DNA from: CAVQGZ01 sp942491665
Lineage (GTDB): Bacteria; Actinomycetota; Actinomycetes; Jiangellales; Jiangellaceae
Assembly: GCA_942491665.1 (NCBI GenBank)
Contig: CALOBR010000001.1
Span: forward strand, 124,001 to 188,000
Direction of reading: 5' to 3'
Length of the DNA stretch: 64,000 bases
Shown one piece after another: positions 45,461 to 54,009 of the stretch (position 1 is the stretch's first letter; every line of letters begins with the position of its first letter). Position numbers and translations under genes: made by a program. The notes below the pieces were generated by a model. The model did no database searches. It worked only from the letters and a program-made list of their open reading frames with translations, and had not been told where the DNA came from.

Positions 45461-48400
45461 ATGGCCGGATACGAAGCACTGCCCCCGCAGGTGGACCTGC
45501 CCGCTCTCGACCACGAGATGCTGTCGTTCTGGCGCAGCAACGACGTGTTCACCCGCTCTCTCGCCCACGAGCGGATGCGGCCGGCGTGGCACTTCTACGA
45601 GGGACCGCCGACCGCGAACGGCATGCCCGGGACGCACCACATCGAGGCGCGTGTCTTCAAGGACGTGTTCCCCCGCTACCGCACCATGAAGGGCTACCAC
45701 GTCCCCCGACGCGCCGGCTGGGACTGCCACGGCCTGCCCGTCGAGATCGCGGTGGAGAAGGAGCTGGGCTTCTCCGGCAAGGCCGACATCGAGGCGTTCG
45801 GCGTGGCGGAGTTCAACGCCCGCTGCCGCGAGTCGGTGATGCGGCACGTGGACGCGTTCGAAGAGATGACCGAGCGCATGGGCTTCTGGGTCGACACGTC
45901 GCAGGCGTACCGCACGATGGACCCCGACTACGTCCAGAGCGTCTGGTGGTCACTCAAGACGATCTTCGAGGCCGGGCTGCTCAGCGAGGACCACCGGGTG
46001 GCTCCGTACTGCCCGCGCTGCGGCACGAGCCTGTCCGACCACGAGCTCGGCCAGCCCGGCGGGTACGAGACGGTGGTCGACCCCTCGGTGTACGTCCGGT
46101 TCCCGGTCACCTCCGGCCCGCACGCCGGCGAGGCCGATCTGCTGGTGTGGACAACCACGCCGTGGACGCTGGTGTCCAACACCGCCGTCGCGGTCAACCC
46201 CGACGTCACCTACCTGCTGGTCGCCCACGACGACCTCCCCCGTCCCGCGGTCGTCGCTGAGCCACTCGTCGAGGCAGCCGTCGGCGAGGGAGCCCGCGAG
46301 CTGGCCCGCTTCACCGGGGCCGACATGGAGCGCTGGACCTACCAGCGCCCGTTCGAGCTCGTCGACATCCCCGATGCCCACATCGTCGTGCTCGGCGACT
46401 ACGTCACCACCGAGGACGGCACGGGTCTGGTTCACCAGGCCCCGGCCTTCGGCGCGGACGACCTGGCTGTCTGCAAGGCCTACGACCTGCCGGTGGTCAA
46501 CCCGGTACGCCGCGACGGCACGTTCGCCGACGACGTCGCGCTCGTCGGGGGCCAGTTCTTCAAGCACGCCGACACCGACCTGGTGCGCGACCTGGAGTCG
46601 CGCGGGCTCATGTGGCGCCACGTGCCCTACGAGCACCCCTACCCGCACTGCTGGCGCTGCCACACACCGCTGATCTACTACGCCCAGCCGTCCTGGTACA
46701 TCCGTACAACGGCGATCAAGGACGCGCTGCTGCGCGAGAACGAGGGCACCACCTGGTTCCCGGACTCGGTCAAGTGGGGCCGTTACGGCGACTGGCTACG
46801 CAACAACGTCGACTGGGCGCTGTCACGCAACCGGTTCTGGGGCACGCCGCTGCCGATCTGGCGCAACGACGTCGACCCGTCTCATGTCGTGTGCGTCGGC
46901 TCGCTGGCCGAGCTCGGCGAGCTGGCTGGGCGCGACCTCTCCTCACTCGACCCGCACCGGCCCTACGTCGACGACGTCACGTTCACGCTGCCCGGGGTCG
47001 ACGGGGAGTTTCGCCGGGTGCCCGAGGTGATCGACGTCTGGTACGACTCCGGTGCGATGCCCTTCGCGCAGTGGGGCTACCCGCACAAGCCGGGCAGCGT
47101 CGAGGCCTTCCAGGCTGCCTACCCCGCGCAGTTCATCTGCGAGGCGCTCGACCAGACTCGCGGCTGGTTCTACACGCTGATGGCCATCGGGACGCTGGTG
47201 TTCGACCGCTCGTCCTACGAGAACGTGCTGTGCCTGGGGCTGATCCTCGCCGAGGACGGCCGCAAGATGAGCAAGCACCTCGGCAACGTGCTCGAGCCCA
47301 TCGGGCTCATGGACGACCACGGCGCCGACGCCGTGCGCTGGTTCATGGCCGCGAGCGGCTCACCGTGGCTGCCGCGCAAGCTGGGCCACACCGCCATCGG
47401 CGACGTCGTGCGCAAGGTGCTGCTGACCTACTGGAACACCGCGTCGTTCCTGTCGCTGTACGGGGGCTTGGCCTCTTGGTCACCCAGCGAGGAGGTACCA
47501 GCCGTCGCCGACCGGCCGGTGCTGGACCGCTGGGCGATCTCTGAGCTCAACCGCGTGACGGGCGGCGTGGACGAGGCCCTGGACGGCTTCGACACGGCCC
47601 GGGCCGGGCAGCTGCTCGCCGCCTTCGTGGACGACCTGTCGAACTGGTACGTGCGCCGCTCCCGGCGTCGCTTCTGGGACGGCGACCCAGCGGCGCTGGC
47701 GACGCTGCACGAGTGCGTGTCGACCCTGACCCGACTGATGGCTCCGCTCACGCCGTTCGTGACCGAGAAGGTGTGGCAGTCGATGGTGCGCCCCGTGGAA
47801 CCCGACGCCGCCATGTCGGTGCATCTCGCGTCGTTCCCGGCGGCCGACCCCGCGCTGGTCGACGACACCCTCAACGAGCGGGTGCGCCTCGTTCGCCGCC
47901 TGGTCGAGCTGGGCCGGGCGGCCCGCGCCGAGGCCAAGGTGCGAACTCGTCAGCCGCTGTCGCGAGCGCTCATCGGAGCACGCGGCTGGGACGCGTTGGA
48001 CGACGAGCTGCGCGCGCACGTCGCCGACGAGCTGAACGTGATCGAGCTCACCACGCTGGCCGGGTCGGGCTCGGGCCTGGTCAGCTACGCGGCCAAGGGC
48101 AACTTCAGGTCGCTGGGCAAGCGGTTCGCCAAGGACACCCCGCGGGTGGCGGCCGCGATCGCCGACGCCGACGCCGCCGCGCTGGCCGGTGCGCTGGCCG
48201 CGGGCACGGCGCAGGTGCAGGTGGACGGACTCGGGGCCGTAGCGCTGCAGCCCGACGACGTGGTCGTCACCGAGACGCCGCACGAGGGCTGGGCCGTGGC
48301 GCGTGAGGGTGAGACCGTCGCGCTCGACCTGACGCTCAGCCCCGCGCTGACGGCGCTCGGGCTCGCCCGCGAGACCGTGCGGGTGGTGCAGGAGGCGCGC

Positions 48401-48613
48401 AAGCGCGCCGGGCTCGACGTCACCGACCGCATCGACCTCGCCTGGGCTGCCGACGCCGACACGGCGGCGGCCATCCGCGCGCACACCGACATGATCGCCG
48501 GTGAGGTGCTGGCGGTGTCGGTGAGCGACGACCTGGCGTCGCTGCCGGACGCCTACGAGTCCAGCCCCGAGGACCCCTCGGTCACGGTGCGGCTGCGCCG
48601 GGCCGCCGGCTAG
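45461..48613 (+). CDS. ileS: Isoleucyl-tRNA synthetase
   Basis: Charges tRNA-Ile with isoleucine. 1050 residues, the long, eukaryote-like type 2 IleS typical of actinobacteria; type 2 enzymes are known for low mupirocin sensitivity. Class I motifs: PPTANGMPGTHH (HIGH equivalent, 49-60) and KMSKH at 602-606; CP1 editing domain between; anticodon-binding domain with WAISELNRVT and RRFWDGD. ATG chosen after the T-box; the open frame runs upstream through the leader but is not coding. Stop shares CTAG with the convergent divIVA stop. Confidence 0.98.
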   Translation: MAGYEALPPQVDLPALDHEMLSFWRSNDVFTRSLAHERMRPAWHFYEGPPTANGMPGTHHIEARVFKDVFPRYRTMKGYHVPRRAGWDCHGLPVEIAVEKELGFSGKADIEAFGVAEFNARCRESVMRHVDAFEEMTERMGFWVDTSQAYRTMDPDYVQSVWWSLKTIFEAGLLSEDHRVAPYCPRCGTSLSDHELGQPGGYETVVDPSVYVRFPVTSGPHAGEADLLVWTTTPWTLVSNTAVAVNPDVTYLLVAHDDLPRPAVVAEPLVEAAVGEGARELARFTGADMERWTYQRPFELVDIPDAHIVVLGDYVTTEDGTGLVHQAPAFGADDLAVCKAYDLPVVNPVRRDGTFADDVALVGGQFFKHADTDLVRDLESRGLMWRHVPYEHPYPHCWRCHTPLIYYAQPSWYIRTTAIKDALLRENEGTTWFPDSVKWGRYGDWLRNNVDWALSRNRFWGTPLPIWRNDVDPSHVVCVGSLAELGELAGRDLSSLDPHRPYVDDVTFTLPGVDGEFRRVPEVIDVWYDSGAMPFAQWGYPHKPGSVEAFQAAYPAQFICEALDQTRGWFYTLMAIGTLVFDRSSYENVLCLGLILAEDGRKMSKHLGNVLEPIGLMDDHGADAVRWFMAASGSPWLPRKLGHTAIGDVVRKVLLTYWNTASFLSLYGGLASWSPSEEVPAVADRPVLDRWAISELNRVTGGVDEALDGFDTARAGQLLAAFVDDLSNWYVRRSRRRFWDGDPAALATLHECVSTLTRLMAPLTPFVTEKVWQSMVRPVEPDAAMSVHLASFPAADPALVDDTLNERVRLVRRLVELGRAARAEAKVRTRQPLSRALIGARGWDALDDELRAHVADELNVIELTTLAGSGSGLVSYAAKGNFRSLGKRFAKDTPRVAAAIADADAAALAGALAAGTAQVQVDGLGAVALQPDDVVVTETPHEGWAVAREGETVALDLTLSPALTALGLARETVRVVQEARKRAGLDVTDRIDLAWAADADTAAAIRAHTDMIAGEVLAVSVSDDLASLPDAYESSPEDPSVTVRLRRAAG

Positions 48614-49365
48614 CGCGGGCGGTACTCCTCCTCGGGGTCGACCTCGGACGTCTCCACGGCGTCCCCCTCGACGCCTGGGTCGACCGAGGGGCTGATGCCC
48701 GCGTCGATACCCGAGCTGGGGTCGTGGGCGAACGGTGCCTCGACGTCGATGTCGTCCCCCTGGCCCTCCTGCAGGCGCCGCGCCTGCTCGGAGTGGTAGG
48801 CGATGAGACGGCTGCGGTACTCGCGCTCGTGTGCCCGAAGATCCTCCAGGCGCGTGCGCAGGTCGTTCGCCTCCCGCTCCAGGTCTTCCATGAGCTCGGT
48901 ACGTCGCTGCTCGGTCTCAGCGTTGAGCTGCTCGGAGCGCTCGGTCGCCTCCCCCACCAGGCTGTCAGCCTTGGCGGTCGCGTCCGCGATCAACACATCG
49001 GCGCGCGTGCGAGCCTCGTCCACGAGGTTGTCCGCAGCGGTCTGGGCATGGGTGAGGATCGTCAGGGCTGCCGCCGGGGCCTGGGACGGGTCATGGGTGA
49101 CCCGCTGCGCCTGCTCCTCGTGGATGTCAGCGGCCTGACGAGCCGTCTCGTCGGGCGTAGGCACGGGCTCCGGCGCCGGCGCCGGCGCGACGTCGACGCC
49201 CTCGGGCAGCAACCCTTGGCGCAGCTGGTCGTTCTCGTCGTGGAGCCGACGCAGCTCGGCCTCGACCTCGTCCAAGAACTGGTCGACCTCCTGCATGTCG
49301 TAGCCCTCACGCAGGCGGACGGTCAGGAACTCCTTGTTCGCAACGTCCTGGGGGGTCAAGGTCAT
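48610..49365 (-). CDS. divIVA: DivIVA/Wag31 polar growth protein
   Basis: Coiled-coil scaffold that marks curved membrane at poles and septa and directs wall growth in actinobacteria. 251 residues. N-terminal membrane-binding DivIVA domain (MTLTPQDVANKEFLTVRLREGYDMQEVDQFLDEVE, given here as positions 1-35), a Pro/Ala linker (60-75), long coiled coil (about 85-205) and an acidic tail ending EYRPR. GAGGTG precedes the ATG. Last gene after the mur/fts cluster; its stop overlaps that of ileS. Confidence 0.96.
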   Translation of the reverse strand: MTLTPQDVANKEFLTVRLREGYDMQEVDQFLDEVEAELRRLHDENDQLRQGLLPEGVDVAPAPAPEPVPTPDETARQAADIHEEQAQRVTHDPSQAPAAALTILTHAQTAADNLVDEARTRADVLIADATAKADSLVGEATERSEQLNAETEQRRTELMEDLEREANDLRTRLEDLRAHEREYRSRLIAYHSEQARRLQEGQGDDIDVEAPFAHDPSSGIDAGISPSVDPGVEGDAVETSEVDPEEEYRPR

Positions 49366-49420
49366 CGGTCACCTCGATGTCGTGGCAAGTGTCGGGCGCC
49401 GCAGCGCACGGCGGCGCGGT

Positions 49421-49705
49421 CTAGAGGTTCGAGACCAGCGACAACGCTATCTGTACCGCAATGATGAGAATCAAGAAGCCCAGATCGAGTGACACCGAGC
49501 CGATACGCAGGGGTGGGATCACCCTGCGCAGGGCCTTCAGTGGCGGGTCGGTGACGCTGTAGGTCGCCTCGAGCACGAGCACCATGGGCCCCTTGGGCTC
49601 CCAGCTGCGAGAGAGCACGAACACCCAGTCGAACACGAGCCGGGCCAGCAGAGCCAAGAAGAACAACCACAGCACGGTGGACAGCACTGCGCCGACGATC
49701 GTCAC
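49421..49705 (-). CDS. YggT family membrane protein
   Basis: 94 residues from the GTG 8 bases after a TAACGT hexamer; a TTG 9 bases earlier is the alternative. Two hydrophobic segments (about 3-25 and 70-92) surround the YggT loop with DPPLKALRRVIPPLRIGSVSLDLGF. Conserved between sepF and divIVA in Gram-positives, with a suspected role in division or osmotic stress. 55 bases upstream of divIVA. Confidence 0.9.
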   Translation of the reverse strand: MTIVGAVLSTVLWLFFLALLARLVFDWVFVLSRSWEPKGPMVLVLEATYSVTDPPLKALRRVIPPLRIGSVSLDLGFLILIIAVQIALSLVSNL

Positions 49706-49713
49706 ACTGACCA

Positions 49714-49719
49714 ACGTTA
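49714..49719 (-). promoter_or_regulatory. -10 element of yggT (TAACGT), leaderless
   Basis: Ends 8 bases before the in-frame GTG. Confidence 0.45.
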
Positions 49720-49763
49720 GTCGAGCACACCGCCGTCACCACCGGAGGGCGCGCGATGACTGC

Positions 49764-50273
49764 TCAGGACTGGTTGTAGAACTCTCCGGCGACCAAGCGC
49801 TTCTTCTCCTCGGCCGTCACGGTGACCGACGACGGAGAGAGAAGGAACACCTTGGACGAGATGCGCTCGATGGTGCCGCGCATACCGAACACCAGGCCGG
49901 CGGCGAAGTCGACGAGGCGTTTCGCGTCGGTGTCGTCCATCTCCCCAAGGTTCATGATCACCGGGACGCCGTCGCGGAAGCTCTCCCCGATCGTGCGCGC
50001 CTCGTTGTAGGTGCGAGGCGTCAGGGTCGTGATGCGCGACAGGTCCGTGCGCGCGGCTGGACGGCGTTCAGGCAGACGGCTCACGCTGGCCATCGCGTCG
50101 CCCTGCGCGCCGGCGCCTACGGGTGCCAGCTCTTCAGCGTGGGACTGCTCGTACTCCTCGACGTCGTAGTCGTCGATCGGGTAGCCGTTCTCGTCGACTG
50201 CGTACTCCCCGTAGTTCTGGCCGTCCTCGACCAGGCCCAGGTACACGGCCATCTTGCGCATTGCTCCGGCCAT
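49764..50273 (-). CDS. sepF: Cell division protein SepF
   Basis: FtsZ membrane anchor and alignment factor; essential in actinobacteria that lack FtsA, and no ftsA is present in this cluster. 169 residues: N-terminal amphipathic membrane helix (MAGAMRKMAVYLGLVED), acidic Tyr/Asp linker (20-50), then the globular SepF domain (about 80-160: ARTIGESFRDGVPVIMNLGEMDDTDAKRLVDFAAGL). GAAGGA is 10 bases before the ATG. Confidence 0.96.
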   Translation of the reverse strand: MAGAMRKMAVYLGLVEDGQNYGEYAVDENGYPIDDYDVEEYEQSHAEELAPVGAGAQGDAMASVSRLPERRPAARTDLSRITTLTPRTYNEARTIGESFRDGVPVIMNLGEMDDTDAKRLVDFAAGLVFGMRGTIERISSKVFLLSPSSVTVTAEEKKRLVAGEFYNQS

Positions 50274-50350
50274 GGTCGCCGTCCTTCGCGTCGGTGTCTT
50301 CGGGTCACGTCATCATGTGCGGGCACGAGGCTCACTCACGTGACGCGAGG

Positions 50351-51067
50351 CTATCGGGCGGCGGGGCGGGTTCCGAGGATTGCGCTGCCGACACGCACGT
50401 GTGTCGCGCCGTGACGCACGGCCGCCTCCAGGTCACCGCTCATGCCCGCAGACACTGCGTCGGCACCGGGCCACCGCTCGCGCAAGGCATCGCTGACGCC
50501 GAGCAGGCGGGAGAACGCCTCGTCCGGGTCGGCCGCCAACGGGGCGACCGCCATGACGCCGCGCAGGCGTAGCCGGTCGTTCGCGGCGATCGCCTCCGCG
50601 ATGGACGGCACGTCGCTGGGCAGGGCGCCGCCGCGGCCCTGCGCCGACGGTGGGTCGAGCGACACCTGCACCAGGCAGTCGAGCCTCTGCCCGTCGGGCA
50701 CGCCTTTGGCAAGCGCAGTCGCGAGCCGGGCGCGGTCGATCGAGTGCACCACGTCGGCGTAGCCGGCCACGACGCGGGCCTTGTTGGTCTGCAGCTGGCC
50801 CACGAAGTGCCAGCGCAGGTCGAGGTCGGCGCAGGCAGCGGCCTTGTCGCCGGCCTCGGGATGCCGGTTCTCCCCGACGTCCCGCACGCCGAGCCCATGC
50901 AGCAGCCGCACGTCGGAGGCCGGAAAGGTCTTGGTCACCACGACGAGCGTGACCTCACCCGGGTCACGGCCCGCTGTCACGCAGGCACGCTCGATGCGCT
51001 CGTGCGCGCGGGCCAAGCCGTCAGCCACCTGATCCTGGCGCCCAGCCGCAACGGCATGCTCACCCAT
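50351..51067 (-). CDS. yggS: PLP homeostasis protein, YggS/PLPBP family
   Basis: Cytoplasmic PLP-binding protein without known catalysis, fold of alanine racemase barrel. 238 residues. PLP lysine Lys46 in LVVVTKTF; GENRHPE, WHFVGQLQTNK and SAGMSGDLEAAVRHGATHVRVGSAILG are conserved. Note GENRHPE where most have GENRVQE. The start overlaps the pgeF stop by 8 bases, so it is coupled to pgeF. Confidence 0.95.
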   Translation of the reverse strand: MGEHAVAAGRQDQVADGLARAHERIERACVTAGRDPGEVTLVVVTKTFPASDVRLLHGLGVRDVGENRHPEAGDKAAACADLDLRWHFVGQLQTNKARVVAGYADVVHSIDRARLATALAKGVPDGQRLDCLVQVSLDPPSAQGRGGALPSDVPSIAEAIAANDRLRLRGVMAVAPLAADPDEAFSRLLGVSDALRERWPGADAVSAGMSGDLEAAVRHGATHVRVGSAILGTRPAAR

Positions 51068-51764
51068 GGCGCACGACGACGCTCGCCTGGCGCCCCGTCA
51101 GGCCGTCGCGGCGGTAGGAGTACAGCAGCGGGTCTTCGAGGGTGCATCGCGGCTCAGCGTGCACGTGCGCGACGCCGGCCTCGGCGAGCTCGGCGAGAAC
51201 CGCCGCGGGCAGGTCCAGGGCAGTTGTGCCCCACGAGGTGGTCGCCCGCGCGGCGGGTGCCACGGCAACGGTCTGCGCGGCCACGTCGTCGCCCACCTCG
51301 TAGCAGCGCCCGCAGATGGCTGGACCCACCCAGGCCACGAGCCGGTCGCGGTGGGCGCCCAGGTCGACCATCGCGGACACGGTGTCGGTGACGATGCGGG
51401 CCTGCACGCCACGACGTCCGGCGTGGGCGGCACCGATCACCCCAGCCGTGTCGTCGGCCAGCAGCACGGGGACGCAGTCGGCGGCGATGACGCCAACCGC
51501 CAGGTCGGGCTCGGTAGCGACGATCGCCTCGACCCCGCCCACCTCGGCCGGGCTCGATCCGTCCACCTGGGCGACGGGACCCCCCGACACGGCGGCCAGC
51601 ACCACGAGTCGATCGAGAGGCACACCGGCACGGGCGGCCACCGTCGCGCGGTTGGCCGCTACGGCGTCCGGATCGTCGCCGACGTGAGTGGCAAGGTTCA
51701 GCGTGTCGAACGGCGCCTCGCTGACCCCGCCGACTCGATCGGTGAACACAACGGAGACAGCCAC
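51060..51764 (-). CDS. pgeF: PgeF/YlmD laccase-domain protein with altered metal site
   Basis: Family enzymes remove mis-incorporated amino acids from UDP-MurNAc-peptides or act as purine nucleosidases through a His-Cys-His metal site. 234 residues. Cys97 (IAADCVPV) and His114 (GAAHAGRRG) are present, but the usual first His in the QVHG motif is Ser60 (LAAVSGG). The terminal DPLLYSYRRDGLTGRQASVV is normal. GTG start. Sits directly after ftsZ, the usual place. Activity may be reduced or changed. Confidence 0.9.
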   Translation of the reverse strand: MAVSVVFTDRVGGVSEAPFDTLNLATHVGDDPDAVAANRATVAARAGVPLDRLVVLAAVSGGPVAQVDGSSPAEVGGVEAIVATEPDLAVGVIAADCVPVLLADDTAGVIGAAHAGRRGVQARIVTDTVSAMVDLGAHRDRLVAWVGPAICGRCYEVGDDVAAQTVAVAPAARATTSWGTTALDLPAAVLAELAEAGVAHVHAEPRCTLEDPLLYSYRRDGLTGRQASVVVRHG

Positions 51765-51857
51765 AGCAGTCAGTCTCTCAAGAACCAGCGAGCACCGACG
51801 AACGCGGGCGGGAGCCCACGATCGTTCGGTGCTCGGCTGGGTGGGGCAGAGCGGCGG

Positions 51858-53036
51858 CTACTTCAGGAAGTCCGGGACATCGAGGTCGTCGTTGGTGTCT
51901 GGAACCAGCACCCGCGGGGCCGGGCGAGCCGGCGCGGCAGGCGGCGCCTCCTCGACCACAGGTGCACTCGGCGGTGCGGGTGCGGTGGCGACCGGAGCCG
52001 GGGCGGAGCGACCGTTGGCGCCCTCGCGCTTCTTGCCCAGACCCGGGGTCTCCCCCCGTCGGCCCACAGCGCTCTCACGCTTCTTCGGGGCGCCACCCTC
52101 GAAGCCGGCCGCGATGACGGTCACCCGCACCTCGTCACCCAGGGCGTCGTCGATGACGGCGCCGAAGATGATGTTGGCGTCGGCGTGGGCCGCCTCGGAG
52201 ACCAGGTTGGCCGCCTCGTGGATCTCGAAGAGACCCAGGTCGGAGCCACCGGAGACCGACAGCAGCACGCCGTAGGCACCGTCGATGGACGCCTCCAGCA
52301 GCGGGCTGGAGATGGCCAGCTCGGCTGCAGCAATCGAGCGGTCCTCGCCACGGGCCGAGCCGATGCCCATGAGGGCGGAGCCCGCGTCCTTCATGACCGA
52401 CTTGACGTCGGCGAAGTCGAGGTTGATCAGGCCCGGGGTGGTGATCAGGTCGGTGATGCCCTGCACGCCGGAGCGCAGCACCTCGTCCGCGCTGCGGAAC
52501 GCATCGAGCACGCTCACCTGGCGGTCGCTGATCGACAGCAGGCGATCGTTGGGGATCACGATGAGGGTGTCGACCTCGTCGTTCAGCGCCTCGATGCCCG
52601 CCTCGGCCTGACCACCGCGACGCTTGCCCTCGAACGCGAACGGACGGGTCACCACACCGACCGTGAGCGCACCCATCGACTTGGCGATGCGCGCCACGAC
52701 CGGGGCTCCCCCGGTGCCGGTGCCGCCACCCTCACCCGCGGTGACGAACACCATGTCGGCGCCGCGCAGCACCTCTTCGATCTCTTCTGCGTGGTCCTCG
52801 GCGGCTCGCCGACCCACCTCGGGGTCCGCGCCGGCGCCGAGCCCACGTGTCGCCTCACGTCCGACGTCGAGCTTGACGTCGGCATCGCTCATCAGCAGTG
52901 CCTGCGCGTCGGTATTGATCGCGATGAACTCGACCCCGCGCAGACCGGCCTCGATCATCCGGTTCACCGCGTTGACGCCGCCGCCGCCGATTCCGACGAC
53001 CTTGATCACCGCCAGGTAGTTCTGGGGAGCTGCCAT
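51858..53036 (-). CDS. ftsZ: Cell division GTPase FtsZ
   Basis: Tubulin-like ring protein of division. 392 residues. G-box GGGTGTGG at 103-110, N-terminal VVGIGGGGVNAVNRM, T7 synergy loop NLDFAD at 205-210, then a linker (about 315-380) rich in Ala/Pro and the C-terminal SepF-binding peptide DDLDVPDFLK. ATG chosen at the conserved MAAPQNYLAVIKVVG; GAGAGGAAGG lies upstream. The preceding 187 bases carry an inverted repeat. Confidence 0.98.
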   Translation of the reverse strand: MAAPQNYLAVIKVVGIGGGGVNAVNRMIEAGLRGVEFIAINTDAQALLMSDADVKLDVGREATRGLGAGADPEVGRRAAEDHAEEIEEVLRGADMVFVTAGEGGGTGTGGAPVVARIAKSMGALTVGVVTRPFAFEGKRRGGQAEAGIEALNDEVDTLIVIPNDRLLSISDRQVSVLDAFRSADEVLRSGVQGITDLITTPGLINLDFADVKSVMKDAGSALMGIGSARGEDRSIAAAELAISSPLLEASIDGAYGVLLSVSGGSDLGLFEIHEAANLVSEAAHADANIIFGAVIDDALGDEVRVTVIAAGFEGGAPKKRESAVGRRGETPGLGKKREGANGRSAPAPVATAPAPPSAPVVEEAPPAAPARPAPRVLVPDTNDDLDVPDFLK

Positions 53037-53104
53037 GGACGTCCGCCTTCCTCTCCACCGGATGACCGCCAACCGGTGCTGCTGAACTCTCACCGTCAGG
53101 TAGA

Positions 53105-53124
53105 GGTTGATAGTTATGTCAACC
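53105..53124. repeat. Inverted repeat GGTTGA-8-TCAACC upstream of ftsZ
   Basis: 6-8-6 inverted repeat about 70 bases before ftsZ. On the minus strand it contains TTGACA (53117-53122), a good -35, but no well-spaced TANNNT follows, so the promoter is not settled. Confidence 0.45.
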
Positions 53125-53223
53125 TGCTGTTGGTCGAGAACCGTAGGAGCGACGGGCGGCAAACCTCGGACAACACGCCGAGGGGTGATGACTTTCTGCC
53201 AAGCAGCTCCGCCGACCGGGCTG

Positions 53224-54009
53224 CTACGACCCGGGCACCGGACGAATCGTGGGCCGGTCCGGCACTGACACGTCGTACTGGGTGGCTGGGGTCTGCAGGA
53301 GCACCGCCAGCACCTCGGCCTTGCGGTCGCCGTCCTGCTCGCTGCCCCAGGCCACGACGCGGCCATCGCGCAGCACGAGTCGCACGTCGGCCGGGGACAG
53401 GGCCTCGATCCGGTCCACCCGGCGCACCAGCCGCGGCGGCAGTGCGGCAGCAACGCTCACTCCGGCCGTCCGAGCCGCCGCGCCCTCGTCGGTGTCAGAC
53501 GCGACTAGAACCGGGATGCCGCTCACCGGCTGGGGCGTCGACCCGAAGAGCACGCCGTCGGCATCGACGAGACGCCACTCGCCCTCGACACCCAGGCTGG
53601 CGACCGGTTCGCGAAGCGTCACGTCCAGCACGATCGTGCGAGGCCAGCGTCGGATGACGCTCACGTCGGCGACGTCTGGGATGGTCTCGACCTCGGCTGC
53701 CGTCGCGTCGGTCTCGACGCGGGCAAGCGGTTCGCCCATGGGTACCGCAGCCGCGCGCACCACTTCGTCGGCAAGCGGCCCCTCCACACCCCGCACCTCG
53801 ACCTGGTCGACGACGAGCAGGTCGGAGTAGCCGACGACCCACGCCGCGCCGCCGAGCAGCACCACCACGGCACCGGCCACAGCGGCGCGACGAGCACGGG
53901 CCTTCCACGTCGCGCGACGCCGTGCTTGTCGCAGGTCGCTTGCCGGCTCGGGGACCGCACGGCTGGTGGGGGCTAGGTCGGGCGGAGGGGAGGGAGTGCG
54001 CAGCCTCAT
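53224..54009 (-). CDS. ftsQ: Cell division protein FtsQ
   Basis: Single-pass divisome protein. 261 residues: basic cytoplasmic N-terminus (1-42), membrane segment about 43-63 (AAVAGAVVVLLGGAAWVVGY), POTRA domain (LLVVDQVEVRGVEGPLADEVV, 65-135) and beta domain to the end (VLFGSTPQPVSGIPVL). ATG overlaps the murC stop by 4 bases. Separated from ftsZ by 187 bases. Confidence 0.94.
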   Translation of the reverse strand: MRLRTPSPPPDLAPTSRAVPEPASDLRQARRRATWKARARRAAVAGAVVVLLGGAAWVVGYSDLLVVDQVEVRGVEGPLADEVVRAAAVPMGEPLARVETDATAAEVETIPDVADVSVIRRWPRTIVLDVTLREPVASLGVEGEWRLVDADGVLFGSTPQPVSGIPVLVASDTDEGAAARTAGVSVAAALPPRLVRRVDRIEALSPADVRLVLRDGRVVAWGSEQDGDRKAEVLAVLLQTPATQYDVSVPDRPTIRPVPGS

